DNA from: Pseudomonas putida NBRC 14164
Lineage (GTDB): Bacteria; Pseudomonadota; Gammaproteobacteria; Pseudomonadales; Pseudomonadaceae
Length of the DNA stretch: 64,000 nucleotides
Reading direction: 5' to 3'
Assembly: GCF_000412675.1 (NCBI RefSeq)
Contig: NC_021505.1
Coordinates: 4,396,501 to 4,460,500, forward strand
Shown: piece after piece, positions 37,772 to 46,206 of the stretch
Position numbering within the stretch: position 1 is the stretch's first letter
Layout of the letters: each line of letters starts with the position of its first letter
Program-made: the position numbers and the translations under genes
The notes under the pieces: model-generated
The model's input: the letters and a program-made list of their open reading frames with translations, nothing else
Databases searched by the model: none
Told to the model about the DNA's origin: nothing

Positions 37772-38395
37772 TCAAGTGAGCGCAGTCATCACCGCGGCCT
37801 GGTAGGCCGGGCGTTGTTTCAGGCGTTCATACCAGGCTTGCAGGTTGTACATGGCCGGGCGCTCGATGGGCATTTCGAACCAGGCATAGATGAAGCTACC
37901 CAGTGGGATGTCGCCCATGCCGATCTGGTCACCGGACAGGTAGGGCTGTTTGGCCAGGGTTTCATCGGCAATGGCCAGCAGCTGGGCGCACTGCTTGTGC
38001 GCGGCGTTGATCGCCACCCAGTCGCGCTGGTCTTCCGGGGTGCGCAGCAGGCCCCAGAACAGCGGACGGAACGGTGCGGCGAAGGACGAGGTGGTCCAGT
38101 CCATCCATTTGTCGGCCAAGGCGCGCTGGCGCGGGTCTTCCAGGTACCAGCCCAGCTCTGCGCCGTACTCGGCGCACAGGTAGCGGACGATGGTGTTGGA
38201 CTCCCACAGGGTCAGGTCGCCGTCTTCGAGCATGGGCACCAGCCCGTTGGGGTTGCGGGCGCGGTAGTGCGGCTCGTTGACCACGCCGAAAGCGCCACCG
38301 GCGTCGATGGACTCGAAATCAAGGCCCAGTTCCTGGGCAATCCACAGTGCCTTGCGCACATTGCTCGAATTCTTGCGGCCCCAGATCTTCAGCAT
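37772..38395 (-). CDS. Glutathione S-transferase family protein
   Basis: A 207-residue protein with an N-terminal thioredoxin fold (MLKIWGRKNSSNVRKALWIA; catalytic serine region near residue 10) and the glutathione-binding NPNGLVPMLEDGDLTLWESNTIVRYL, then a helical C-terminal domain. The start at 38395 is the family start; the open frame beyond it runs through a REP pair. The substrate is unknown. The same neighbour order (ABC pair, GST, fadE) occurs in P. aeruginosa. Confidence 0.93.
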   Translation of the reverse strand: MLKIWGRKNSSNVRKALWIAQELGLDFESIDAGGAFGVVNEPHYRARNPNGLVPMLEDGDLTLWESNTIVRYLCAEYGAELGWYLEDPRQRALADKWMDWTTSSFAAPFRPLFWGLLRTPEDQRDWVAINAAHKQCAQLLAIADETLAKQPYLSGDQIGMGDIPLGSFIYAWFEMPIERPAMYNLQAWYERLKQRPAYQAAVMTALT

Positions 38396-38450
38396 GGCAA
38401 CGTCCTTATGAAATGCGGTGGTGGTGCAGTCTACTCCAGACCTTCGCCGC

Positions 38451-38557
38451 CTGTACCGGCCCTTTCGCGGGCACGCCCGCTCCCACAGGATCACCACAGT
38501 CTTCACGCCACCGGTATTCCTGTGGGAGCGGGCGTGCCCGCGAAGAGGCCGGTACAG
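38451..38557. repeat. Inverted pair of REP elements (REPIN)
   Basis: Two almost identical units, CCTTTCGCGGGCACGCCCGC with CTCCCACAGG and the reverse complement, spaced by about 30 bases, between the divergent gst and fadE genes. Confidence 0.94.
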
Positions 38558-38679
38558 ATGAACAAATGAACTGAAACTCCCGCTGCCACACCCTGTCACT
38601 GTTCTGAAGCTGCCGTTCACAGCATTGCGTCTAAGCTGTCTGGGACGGCTCAAGCCCTTGGTTCCAAGGAGGACCGATT

Positions 38680-41127
38680 ATGTTGCTGTTGTGGTTGGTA
38701 GTGCTGGTGATCGGCGCGGCGTACCTCACGCACCGGCGCCTGGCGCCCTTGCAGATTCTCGGCATCATGGCGGCCTATGTGCTGCTCATGGGCATTTTCA
38801 GCAGTGCGCCCGGCTGGCTTCTGGCTGTGATCTGGATCGTACTGGCCTTGAAGATCGCCCTGGTTGCGCTGCCGGAGTGGCGCCTCAAAGTGTTCACCGG
38901 CCCGGTATTCAACTGGTTCCAGCGCACCCTGCCGCCAATGTCGCAAACCGAGCGCGAGGCCATCGACGCCGGCACGGTATGGTGGGACGGAGAACTGTTC
39001 AGCGGGCGCCCCGACTGGCGCACCTTGCTGGCCTACCCGGCACCGAAGCTGACCGAAGAAGAACAGGCCTTCATCGACGGCCCCACTGAGGACCTGTGTG
39101 CCATGGTCAGCGACTGGCAGATCGGCCAGGACCTGGACCTGCCGCCCGAAGCCTGGGACCACATCAAGCAGCATGGTTTCTTCGCGCTGATCATCCCCAA
39201 GGAATATGGCGGAAAAGGCTTCTCTGCCTACGCGCACTCGCAGGTGGCGATGAAACTGGCCACCCGCAGTGGCGACCTGGCTTCCACGGTGATGGTGCCC
39301 AACTCTTTGGGCCCGGCCGAACTGCTGCTGCACTACGGCACCGACGAACAACGCAACCACTACCTGCCACGCCTGGCTCGCGGCGACGAAATCCCCTGCT
39401 TCGCCCTGACCGGCCCGCTCGCTGGCTCTGATGCCGGCGCCATGCCCGACACCGGCATTATCTGCAAAGGCCAGTGGAATGGCGAAGAAGTGCTGGGCCT
39501 GCGCCTGAACTGGGAAAAGCGCTACATCACCCTGGGCCCGGTCGCTACCCTGCTGGGCCTGGCCTTCAAGGCCTACGACCCTGACCACCTGCTGGGCGAA
39601 GAGGAAGAACTGGGCATCAGCCTTGCGCTGATACCCACCGACACCCCCGGTGTCGAAATCGGTAAGCGCCACCTGCCGCTGGGCGCCGCGTTCATGAACG
39701 GCCCCAACAGCGGCAAGGACGTGTTCGTGCCGCTGGACTTCCTCATCGGCGGGCAGGCCATGCTTGGCAAGGGCTGGATGATGCTGATGAACTGCCTGTC
39801 GGTGGGCCGTTCGATTTCCCTGCCTGCGGTCGGCACCGGCGCGGCCAAGTACACCAGCCTGGTGACCGGCCAGTACGCAAATATCCGCGAGCAGTTCAAC
39901 GTGCCGCTGGCGGCCTTCGAGGGCATCCAGGAATCGCTGGCACGCATCGGCGGCAACGCCTGGCTGATGGACAGCGCCCGCCTGCTGACCGCCAAGGCCG
40001 TGGACCTTGGCGAAAAGCCTTCGGTGCTGTCGGCAATTCTCAAGTACCACCTGACCGAGCGGGGGCGCGAATGCATCCAGCACGCCATGGATGTGCACGG
40101 CGGCAAGGGCATCATCATGGGCCCCAACAATTATTTGGGTCGCAACTGGCAAGGTGCGCCGATCTTCATCACGGTCGAAGGCGCCAACATCCTTTCGCGC
40201 AACCTGATGATCTTCGGCCAGGGCGCTATTCGCTGCCATCCGTTCGTGCTCAGGGAAATGGCCTTGGCCGGCCGCGAGGACCGTGACCAGGCACTGAAGG
40301 AATTCGACGACCTGCTGATGAAACATATCATGTTCGCCGCCGGCAACGCGGCCAGTACCCTGGTGTTTAACCTGGGGTTGGGGGTTTTCGAGAAAGTACC
40401 GGGGGATACCCTGAGCCAGGGCTATTTCCGCGCCCTCAACCGCCAGGCGGCGGCCTTTGCCCTGCTGGCGGACCTGTCTATGATGCTCCTGGGCGGCGCG
40501 CTCAAGCGCCGCGAACGCCTGAGTGCGCGCCTGGGCGATGTGCTCAGCTACCTGTACCTGGCCAGCGCTGCGCTCAAGCGCTACCACGACCTGGGCTCGC
40601 CCGAGCACATGCAGCCCTTGCTGCGCTGGGCCATGGAAGAAAGCCTGGGCCAGGCGGAAAAGGCGCTGGACCGGTTGCTCGACAACTTTCCAAACAGGCT
40701 TGTCGGCTGCGCGCTACGCGTGCTGGTGTTCCCGCTTGGCCGTCGTCATACAGGGCCGAGCGATGAACTGGATGCCGAAGTGGCGGCACTGATCGGGCGT
40801 AGCAAAGGCGACCCGACACTGGAAGAGCTGCTGGCCGGCTGCTTCCGACCGCAAGCTGCGGGCGACCCTGTGGCAGCACTGCAGCGGGCCTGCGATTTGC
40901 TTGATGAAGTGGTGCCGGTGCGCAAGATGTTGCATCAGGCAGTCAAGGAGGGAAAGGTGCAAACGGTCCCCGGACAATCGGTAATCGATGCGGCAGTCGA
41001 AAGGGGCATAGTACAACCGGGCGAGGCGCAACGGCTGCGTGAAGCAGAGCAAGCCTGCCGCGCAGTGATTGATGTGGACGCGTTCGACAAAGAGCAACTG
41101 CTACCAGGAGAGGGCAAGGTGCGCTGA
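38680..41127 (+). CDS. fadE: Acyl-CoA dehydrogenase, long FadE type
   Basis: First step of fatty acid beta-oxidation: FAD-dependent dehydrogenation of acyl-CoA. 815 residues, as for the E. coli FadE class rather than the 380-residue class. Two N-terminal membrane helices, then the dehydrogenase domains (GFFALIIPKEYGGKGFSA, ALTGPLAGSDAGAMPDTG, MDVHGGKGIIMGPNNYLGR with substrate and FAD contacts), and the C-terminal DUF1974 domain. It begins with MLLLWLVVLVIG after AAGGAGG. Probably membrane-associated. Confidence 0.96.
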   Translation: MLLLWLVVLVIGAAYLTHRRLAPLQILGIMAAYVLLMGIFSSAPGWLLAVIWIVLALKIALVALPEWRLKVFTGPVFNWFQRTLPPMSQTEREAIDAGTVWWDGELFSGRPDWRTLLAYPAPKLTEEEQAFIDGPTEDLCAMVSDWQIGQDLDLPPEAWDHIKQHGFFALIIPKEYGGKGFSAYAHSQVAMKLATRSGDLASTVMVPNSLGPAELLLHYGTDEQRNHYLPRLARGDEIPCFALTGPLAGSDAGAMPDTGIICKGQWNGEEVLGLRLNWEKRYITLGPVATLLGLAFKAYDPDHLLGEEEELGISLALIPTDTPGVEIGKRHLPLGAAFMNGPNSGKDVFVPLDFLIGGQAMLGKGWMMLMNCLSVGRSISLPAVGTGAAKYTSLVTGQYANIREQFNVPLAAFEGIQESLARIGGNAWLMDSARLLTAKAVDLGEKPSVLSAILKYHLTERGRECIQHAMDVHGGKGIIMGPNNYLGRNWQGAPIFITVEGANILSRNLMIFGQGAIRCHPFVLREMALAGREDRDQALKEFDDLLMKHIMFAAGNAASTLVFNLGLGVFEKVPGDTLSQGYFRALNRQAAAFALLADLSMMLLGGALKRRERLSARLGDVLSYLYLASAALKRYHDLGSPEHMQPLLRWAMEESLGQAEKALDRLLDNFPNRLVGCALRVLVFPLGRRHTGPSDELDAEVAALIGRSKGDPTLEELLAGCFRPQAAGDPVAALQRACDLLDEVVPVRKMLHQAVKEGKVQTVPGQSVIDAAVERGIVQPGEAQRLREAEQACRAVIDVDAFDKEQLLPGEGKVR

Positions 41128-41248
41128 GCGATAAACAACCATTCAGGTGCAAGGGCGGATTTTCGCCAGGACGGAGCGTTATGTCTCGTCCCCGGCACGC
41201 CCCCGCACCTTGTAACCGCCAATTATCACATGCTTGGACGCGGCCAGA

Positions 41249-41683
41249 TCAGGCACTGGGCGGCGAGCTGGAAAGTTTAACGAGACAATCAATTTGATGG
41301 TCTGCCTTGACATCGGCCTGAGGGGAAGGTCCATCCATTTTCGCAATCACCTCCAGCCCAAAGGCGCTAGGGACGAAATCGCCAACTTTATGCGTATTCA
41401 ACAGATAGCTGTATTCGGTACGGTTAAGCGAGGCTGGTCGGTGGGTGGTACGCAGTGTGATGGATGATCGCACAGTCGGGTCGTTCGGGGCAGTTCTGTA
41501 GTTCAAGGTGATGGTCGTGGCAGAGGGGATGTCACTCATCTCAATTACGCTGTGGTTGGCGACAACTGTCTTCTTAGCGCTTTCGCCACTTCCTTCTGCC
41601 GGCAAATTGAACCCAATGCTAGTGCTATCGTCCCTCCAGAAGATGATAGAACCGCTCTGCTTTGGGGTGTTGTCGCTTACCAT
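41249..41683 (-). CDS. Hypothetical protein, not recognised
   Basis: A 144-residue protein that I cannot assign. The ATG at 41683 has GAGG eight bases upstream, which is better than the frame's first start at 41731. It has no signal peptide or membrane segment. The sequence is rich in Ser, Thr and Asp, with a stretch TTITLNYRTAPND and an N-terminal SGSIIFWRDDSTSIGFNLP that suggest beta strands. The local DNA is clearly poorer in GC than fadE. It lies alone, in reverse to its neighbours, just outside the rearranged fimbrial locus. Gene status is likely, since the start site is good, but homology is unchecked. Confidence 0.6.
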   Translation of the reverse strand: MVSDNTPKQSGSIIFWRDDSTSIGFNLPAEGSGESAKKTVVANHSVIEMSDIPSATTITLNYRTAPNDPTVRSSITLRTTHRPASLNRTEYSYLLNTHKVGDFVPSAFGLEVIAKMDGPSPQADVKADHQIDCLVKLSSSPPSA

Positions 41684-41908
41684 GGTGCTAACCTCGCTCA
41701 GAAGATCGTATGCCTTCGACACCGCCGCCACCTGCTGAAAGGCCGCATCGTTGGTTCAGGCTCGAATCTACATCAGCAGCGGCGGGGGCACACCTGGCAG
41801 AACTGATAGGTAGGGACGCATCATGGGCAAACCCGGCGGACCTTCCACAACAGGTCCACAACCGGCGTATACTTCGGCCCCGTTTCAATTACCCTCAAGG
41901 ATCACCCC

Positions 41909-42319
41909 ATGGTCAATCCCCACCTGGATTACCACTTGCAACTGCTGCAGCACCTGCGCACCATCCTGGTAGCCCTGGGTGAAGCCGAGCAGGTGCCGGA
42001 GGAAAGCCACGCTCTGTTTCTCGAACGCTTCGACGAGTTGCTGACCCTGCTGCCACGAGACCCCCTGCAAAGCCAGTACCTGGGCCAGGACCTGATCTGC
42101 CAGGTGATCCAGCGCTACCCGCAAATTGCCCACTTGGTACCGCGCGACCTGCTGTGGTTCTTCGCCGGCGACTGCCTGCATTTCATGCCTGACCAAGAGC
42201 TGGATCTGTACCAACAGCTGGAAGAGCGCCGCTACGAGGCAGAACAGAATGGCGAAGCCTTTGACTGGAACCAGCAGAAGCAATTGCTGGGCCAAGCTAG
42301 CGGTAACACGCAACACTGA
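41909..42319 (+). CDS. PA2817-family protein of unknown function
   Basis: A 136-residue soluble, acidic, mostly helical protein (HLDYHLQLLQHLRTILVALGEAEQVPEE...). It resembles the conserved protein found beside fadE in other pseudomonads, which database pipelines call the PA2817 family. No motif points to an activity. AAGGA lies upstream of the ATG. Confidence 0.72.
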   Translation: MVNPHLDYHLQLLQHLRTILVALGEAEQVPEESHALFLERFDELLTLLPRDPLQSQYLGQDLICQVIQRYPQIAHLVPRDLLWFFAGDCLHFMPDQELDLYQQLEERRYEAEQNGEAFDWNQQKQLLGQASGNTQH

Positions 42320-42481
42320 GTTCGACCGACCGGCGTGGTCCGCTGCGCCGCCCTGGCAGCTTTGTCCATTGTTTACATGCCTTTTGTGGAATTGGCCTAC
42401 AGCCACCCTACCTGCGCCCTGAATATCCTGCTAGGCGAACATTGACCTGCATGTTCGAATGCCACCACCAGGATATAAACT

Positions 42482-42862
42482 ATGAAACGCACACTTATCG
42501 CCCTCGCCATGGGCTTGGCGAGCACTGCAGCATTTGCAAACACCGGCAATATCAACTTCCACGGCACCATTACCCCAGGCGGTACCTGCCCTATCGAAGT
42601 GGTCATGCCGGGCACTGGCGGCAGCATCCTGCCTCAGATTGGCCTCGGTAGCTATTCCCCAGATTACTTCGGCCCCACTGCAGGCAAGCAGACGCCCCCT
42701 CGTACGTTCGCCCTGCGCATTGACCCAGACCAGTGCACCATCAACCCCGGCACAGATGCCTATGTCACCTTCTCTGCGGTTTACGGCCCTGAAGGCACCA
42801 ACCTCTACGCACTGAAGCCATACGGCGCTGCCGGGGTGGCACTGGCCATTCGCCCTCATTGA
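42482..42862 (+). pseudogene. Chaperone-usher pilin subunit, N-terminal two thirds
   Basis: Begins as a normal type 1-like fimbrial subunit: signal peptide MKRTLIALAMGLASTAAFA, a mature part starting NTGNINFHGTI with the N-terminal strand used in donor-strand exchange, and the cysteine pair C36 and C85 that forms the pilin disulfide. It runs to GAAGVALAI (about residue 122), then ends after RPH where the reading changes to RHS sequence from the other strand. The C-terminal beta strands needed for folding and chaperone binding are missing. The missing part appears at 45820-46023 on the opposite strand. Confidence 0.82.
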
Positions 42863-44490
42863 AGGTTGTACGGCAGCGTTTGACATTGTCTACCGCGTCG
42901 AATCTGAATATCTGGGTTTTGATCTGCCGGCCGCTGGTGGTTTGGACAGGGCAGTCGTATTTGGTCAGGCGACCGAGATCGTCATACTCGAACGTTTCCT
43001 CACGCAGTTTTTGCTCGCCTTGCCAAAGGGTTCGCGAATGCAGCATGTCGTTGTCCAGCCATACATTTACCAGCTGGCGCACCTGGCCGTTGACGCTCAA
43101 GGTGCGGCGGGTCTCCCTGCCCAAGCTGTCGTTGTGCTGGGTGCACAGGGTGACAGACTGTTGTTGCGCGTCGGGGTTGGTGGTGTCGCGGGTTTCGGTG
43201 GTCTCCAGCAGGCCGGTGTCTTCGGAGTAGGTCAGGGTTGACTTGAGATTCGCCCATGCTGTGGGGGGCGAACTTACGTAGCAGGGTCGTGCCATCTGGC
43301 CGCTGATTGCTGGTCATGCGGCCCAAGGCGTCATAGGTGAACTTGCTGGTGCGTTTGATGATCTGGTTGCCGCCTCTCGGGTCCAGGATAGATTCGGTCC
43401 GGCTCACGCAGCGGCCGACCCCATCGTAGGTGAAGTCAGTGCGGCCGGCCTCGCGTGTAACACGGTGCGTGCTTTCGTCAGGGGCCTTGACTTCTTCCTC
43501 CAGCAGACGGCACTCGTAAACCGGTTTGCTGAAGCGATTGAGCTTACTGACGGTTTGCTGCAGCCTGTGCCCGGGCGCGTTCGGGCTTTCGGTCCAGCGG
43601 GTGATCAGCTGGCCACCAGGCTCGAGCGGCGTAGCGTCGATACGTTCCTTGATGCCGTCGGGACGTTCTTCCTCGCACTGTTGGCCCCAGCCGTCGTACT
43701 TGTACTTTGACTCCAGCTTGAGCACGCGCGGCTCTGGCTTGCCGTCTTTGTCCGGCAGGTAGTCATAGCCGATTTCGCTCACCAGGCGGCCCGCCGAGTC
43801 ATAGTTGAACTCGGCTACCGTGCGCTTCACGACTACCCCTGTCACGGCGTCCTTGGCTTCACGCTCTTCCCGGATCGGGCGGCGGCTGCCATCGAATACG
43901 GTGCGGGTGACTACACCCTTGCTGTCGGTGGTTTCCTCGCAGGTGCGTTTGCGCCCACTTTCGTCGAGCAGCTTGTAGGCGGTGGCGCGTGTGGTGGCAT
44001 AGGGGGTGCCAGGGCTCGCGGTTTCTGCGATGACGCGGCCCAATACGTCATGCTCATAGTGTGTGAACACATTATTGGCATCGTGCTCCAGTACCACTTG
44101 GCCGTTATGCATGGAGTAGGTGGTGGCTGTTTTTTTCTCTAACGTATGGGTATGGTCAGTGAAGGTTTCGGTGCTGCGGCTCCAAGTGAGCTGATCATTG
44201 CCGTCCTTGACTTTTTCGTACTTCCAGTCGCTGGTAGTGGTTGCATCGTTGATCTGTGTGATTTGTTGGTCGACCCGACCATGTTGGAACGGAGTGTCGA
44301 CTTTATTCAGATAGCGGCGGATTTTGCTGTTTAGCAACTGGCGCGCTTCCCCCTCGCCTTCAAAAATGTCTTCCTTCTCCAGCAACAGCCATTCTGGCAT
44401 ATTCAGGTCGGGGTTGTTCTGTGGCAGTGCCGGCAGGCTGGCATAGGTGAATTCGCTGCTTATGAGTTGGGCCAGCGGTTCGTCCGGGCT
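42860..44490 (-). pseudogene. RHS-repeat protein, internal fragment with frameshift
   Basis: About 540 codons of an RHS/YD-repeat protein. Repeats are visible: YEHDVLGRVIAETASPG, FNYDSAGRLVSEIGYDY, FTYDGVGRCVSRTES, FTYDALGRMTSNQRPDG, FEYDDLGRLTKYDCP. The frame shifts near 43250: the first part reads on to KFAPHSMGE, the second resumes with NLKSTLTYSEDTG. Neither the N-terminal targeting part nor the hypervariable toxin tip is present; the 3' end runs into the pilin and the 5' end into another gene fragment. It cannot make a working toxin. Confidence 0.85.
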
Positions 44491-44499
44491 GGGCGGAGT

Positions 44500-45000
44500 T
44501 CCTATGCGATTCCCGAAAAACATGTGCTGGCATACGGCAAGCGCACGTTGGTCGTGCGCTATGAAGTCAGCGACGGTGTCGATGTGTTTCCTTCCGCCGT
44601 GACCAATCTGAAAGTGACTGAGTTCAAGGAGGGGTTACCTCAGGTAGCGCTGGAGGGGGTCGATTCAAACGGATTCAGCCTGGGCCCGGCGCTGGATCAG
44701 GTGCCTGTCAGCCTGGGTGTGTGGCCGTGCATTGCCGTGGGGCAGTGGGTCAATATCACGGTAACGGGCGTGCGACCTGGCGGGGCAGATGCGCCCCCTT
44801 ACAATGTCCTGACCGCCCATTCGGTCACTGATGCGCAAGTGAGACGGGGCATTGGCGCGAACAAGGATGTGACCCTCCCCAAAGCCTACCTTGCAACGCT
44901 TTGGCTTGGCCAAACGTTCACCTTCCATGTCGAAGTCAGTTTCGACGACGGTACGACCTGGATCAAATTTCCCCTCTACAGTCCTAAACTTCTCCCGTGA
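44500..45000 (+). pseudogene. 3' end of an unrecognised gene (about 165 codons)
   Basis: An open frame on the plus strand (from 44467, the part before about 44500 being antisense to the RHS piece) ends at a normal stop at 45000. It reads as extracellular beta-sandwich-like protein: RTLVVRYEVSDGVDVFPSAVTNLKV, then VGQWVNITVTGVRPGG, and ends FHVEVSFDDGTTWIKFPLYSPKLLP. There is no start region or signal peptide, so it looks like the C-terminal part of a larger, perhaps repeat-built, surface protein. Its stop is 8 bases from the chaperone gene's stop on the other strand. Confidence 0.6.
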
Positions 45001-45008
45001 GCGACCTT

Positions 45009-45755
45009 TCACGGGCGCTCCACCGGTCGGGACAGCTCGGGCGTTAGGCCACCGTAGTCATTGATGGTTGTGAAGTCGACCTTCAGACCGTCCTGCGCAG
45101 TCGAGGTTTTGAGGGGGTAGGTTTGCCTGCCCATGGGGATGGCCATTTTCCTGCCGTCTATTTTCTCGCTGCCTTTGGCGCTGCGCAGGGTTAGCTGATT
45201 GAAGGTGAAGTAGTAAGGGGAGGGGTTGTCCACCACAAGGTGCGGCTTGCCTTCGAGTGTTTGCACCGACCAGGCCAGGTCCTGCAGGTGGTCCTGTGGG
45301 CGGCCTTTGAGCTGGGTTGGGCGGTAGAAGACCTTGATGCGGGTGCGCAAGGCGATGGTCAGGGTATTAGTCGGTTTGTCGTCTGCCTGCGGGATTTCCT
45401 GCAGGTTGAAGTAGAACACCGATTCACGGTCCTTGGGCAGGTTGTTGGGCAGGCGGTTCAGCTGTACCGTCTGTTCGCCGGCGGGATCGATGCGAAACAG
45501 CGCAGGTGAGGCGATCAACGGCACTGCAGTAGTGTTGTCGTCTGCCTCTGTATTGATCCAGGCCTGGGCTGCGTAAGGGCGTTGGCTGGGGTTGGCGACC
45601 ACGATGCTGGTGCTTTGTCGGTCGCTGGGCTGGATGACTCGGGTTGAGCTGATGGTGAGGGCGGCGTGGGCACTGACTTGGATGAGCAGGGCAAGGCTGG
45701 TGCCTATCGCCAGAGCAAGCCTGGGGATAATGGAGTTGGGGCGGGGCATGGGCAT
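45009..45755 (-). CDS. Fimbrial periplasmic chaperone (PapD family)
   Basis: A 248-residue chaperone, complete: signal peptide ending SAHAA, then the first immunoglobulin-like domain (ALTISSTRVIQPSDRQSTSIVVANPSQRPYAAQAWI, the alternating hydrophobic strand G1 near SVFYFNLQEIPQ, and LTIALRTRIKVFYRP) and a second domain ending YGGLTPELSRPV. The strand that pairs with pilin subunits (NTLTIALRTRIKVFYRP) is intact. It follows the pilin C-terminal fragment by 64 bases in the same direction, the normal pilin-chaperone order, but the whole block points away from the usher. Confidence 0.92.
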   Translation of the reverse strand: MPMPRPNSIIPRLALAIGTSLALLIQVSAHAALTISSTRVIQPSDRQSTSIVVANPSQRPYAAQAWINTEADDNTTAVPLIASPALFRIDPAGEQTVQLNRLPNNLPKDRESVFYFNLQEIPQADDKPTNTLTIALRTRIKVFYRPTQLKGRPQDHLQDLAWSVQTLEGKPHLVVDNPSPYYFTFNQLTLRSAKGSEKIDGRKMAIPMGRQTYPLKTSTAQDGLKVDFTTINDYGGLTPELSRPVERP

Positions 45756-45819
45756 GTCTCTTTGCTACTTTTTGCAGGGGCTCCAGGTGCGTCCGCAGAA
45801 GCGCCTGGAGCGTAACGTA

Positions 45820-46023
45820 TTACCTGATATCTACCGAGAAGCGCACTTCCGATGCCGCGTCGCCGTCAGTTACCCGCCCGGTGGACTGGTACATGGCGTG
45901 GAAAAGCATTTCGTTCGGTTGTGTGGTTTTGAGCGGGTAGGCCACCGATTCCTGGCCTGGGGCAAGGTTGCTCAGGCTCTTGTCCTGAGACGCCCCATCA
46001 AGCACCAGGACAATCACCAGCAC
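45820..46023 (-). pseudogene. Pilin subunit, C-terminal third (inverted)
   Basis: A frame of 67 codons whose last 62 residues (LVLDGASQDKSLSNLAPGQ...MYQSTGRVTDGDAASEVRFSVDIR) match the end of a chaperone-usher pilin, including the penultimate aromatic/hydrophobic strand and the alternating C-terminal strand VRFSVDI. There is no signal peptide or start, and an in-frame stop lies just upstream. Joined to the 122 residues at 42482-42862 it gives a pilin of about 184 residues, the usual length. Confidence 0.78.
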
Positions 46024-46206
46024 ATCCTTTTATCCCGACAAATCAGAAGCCTTTTCCTACATCCCAAGCCCTGACAGCCCTCTAACCTGCCCCCGCCTTT
46101 TCAACGTGACCCGGCAAACAACTGCCTTCACGCCCCGTCATTCGCTTCAGGCGCCTGCCACGAGCCCACCTGTGCATCGTCCGTCGGCGCCGCCCAGGAC
46201 ACGCTC

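Noticed and set aside
41688..41888. A 66-codon open frame upstream of the unrecognised gene
   Set aside because: No ribosome site and Cys/Arg-rich random composition; it only spans the region before the start of 41249-41683.
42860..46020. Transposon or IS insertion as the cause of the fimbrial break
   Set aside because: No transposase frame, no terminal inverted repeats and no target duplication could be seen; only fragments of other genes.
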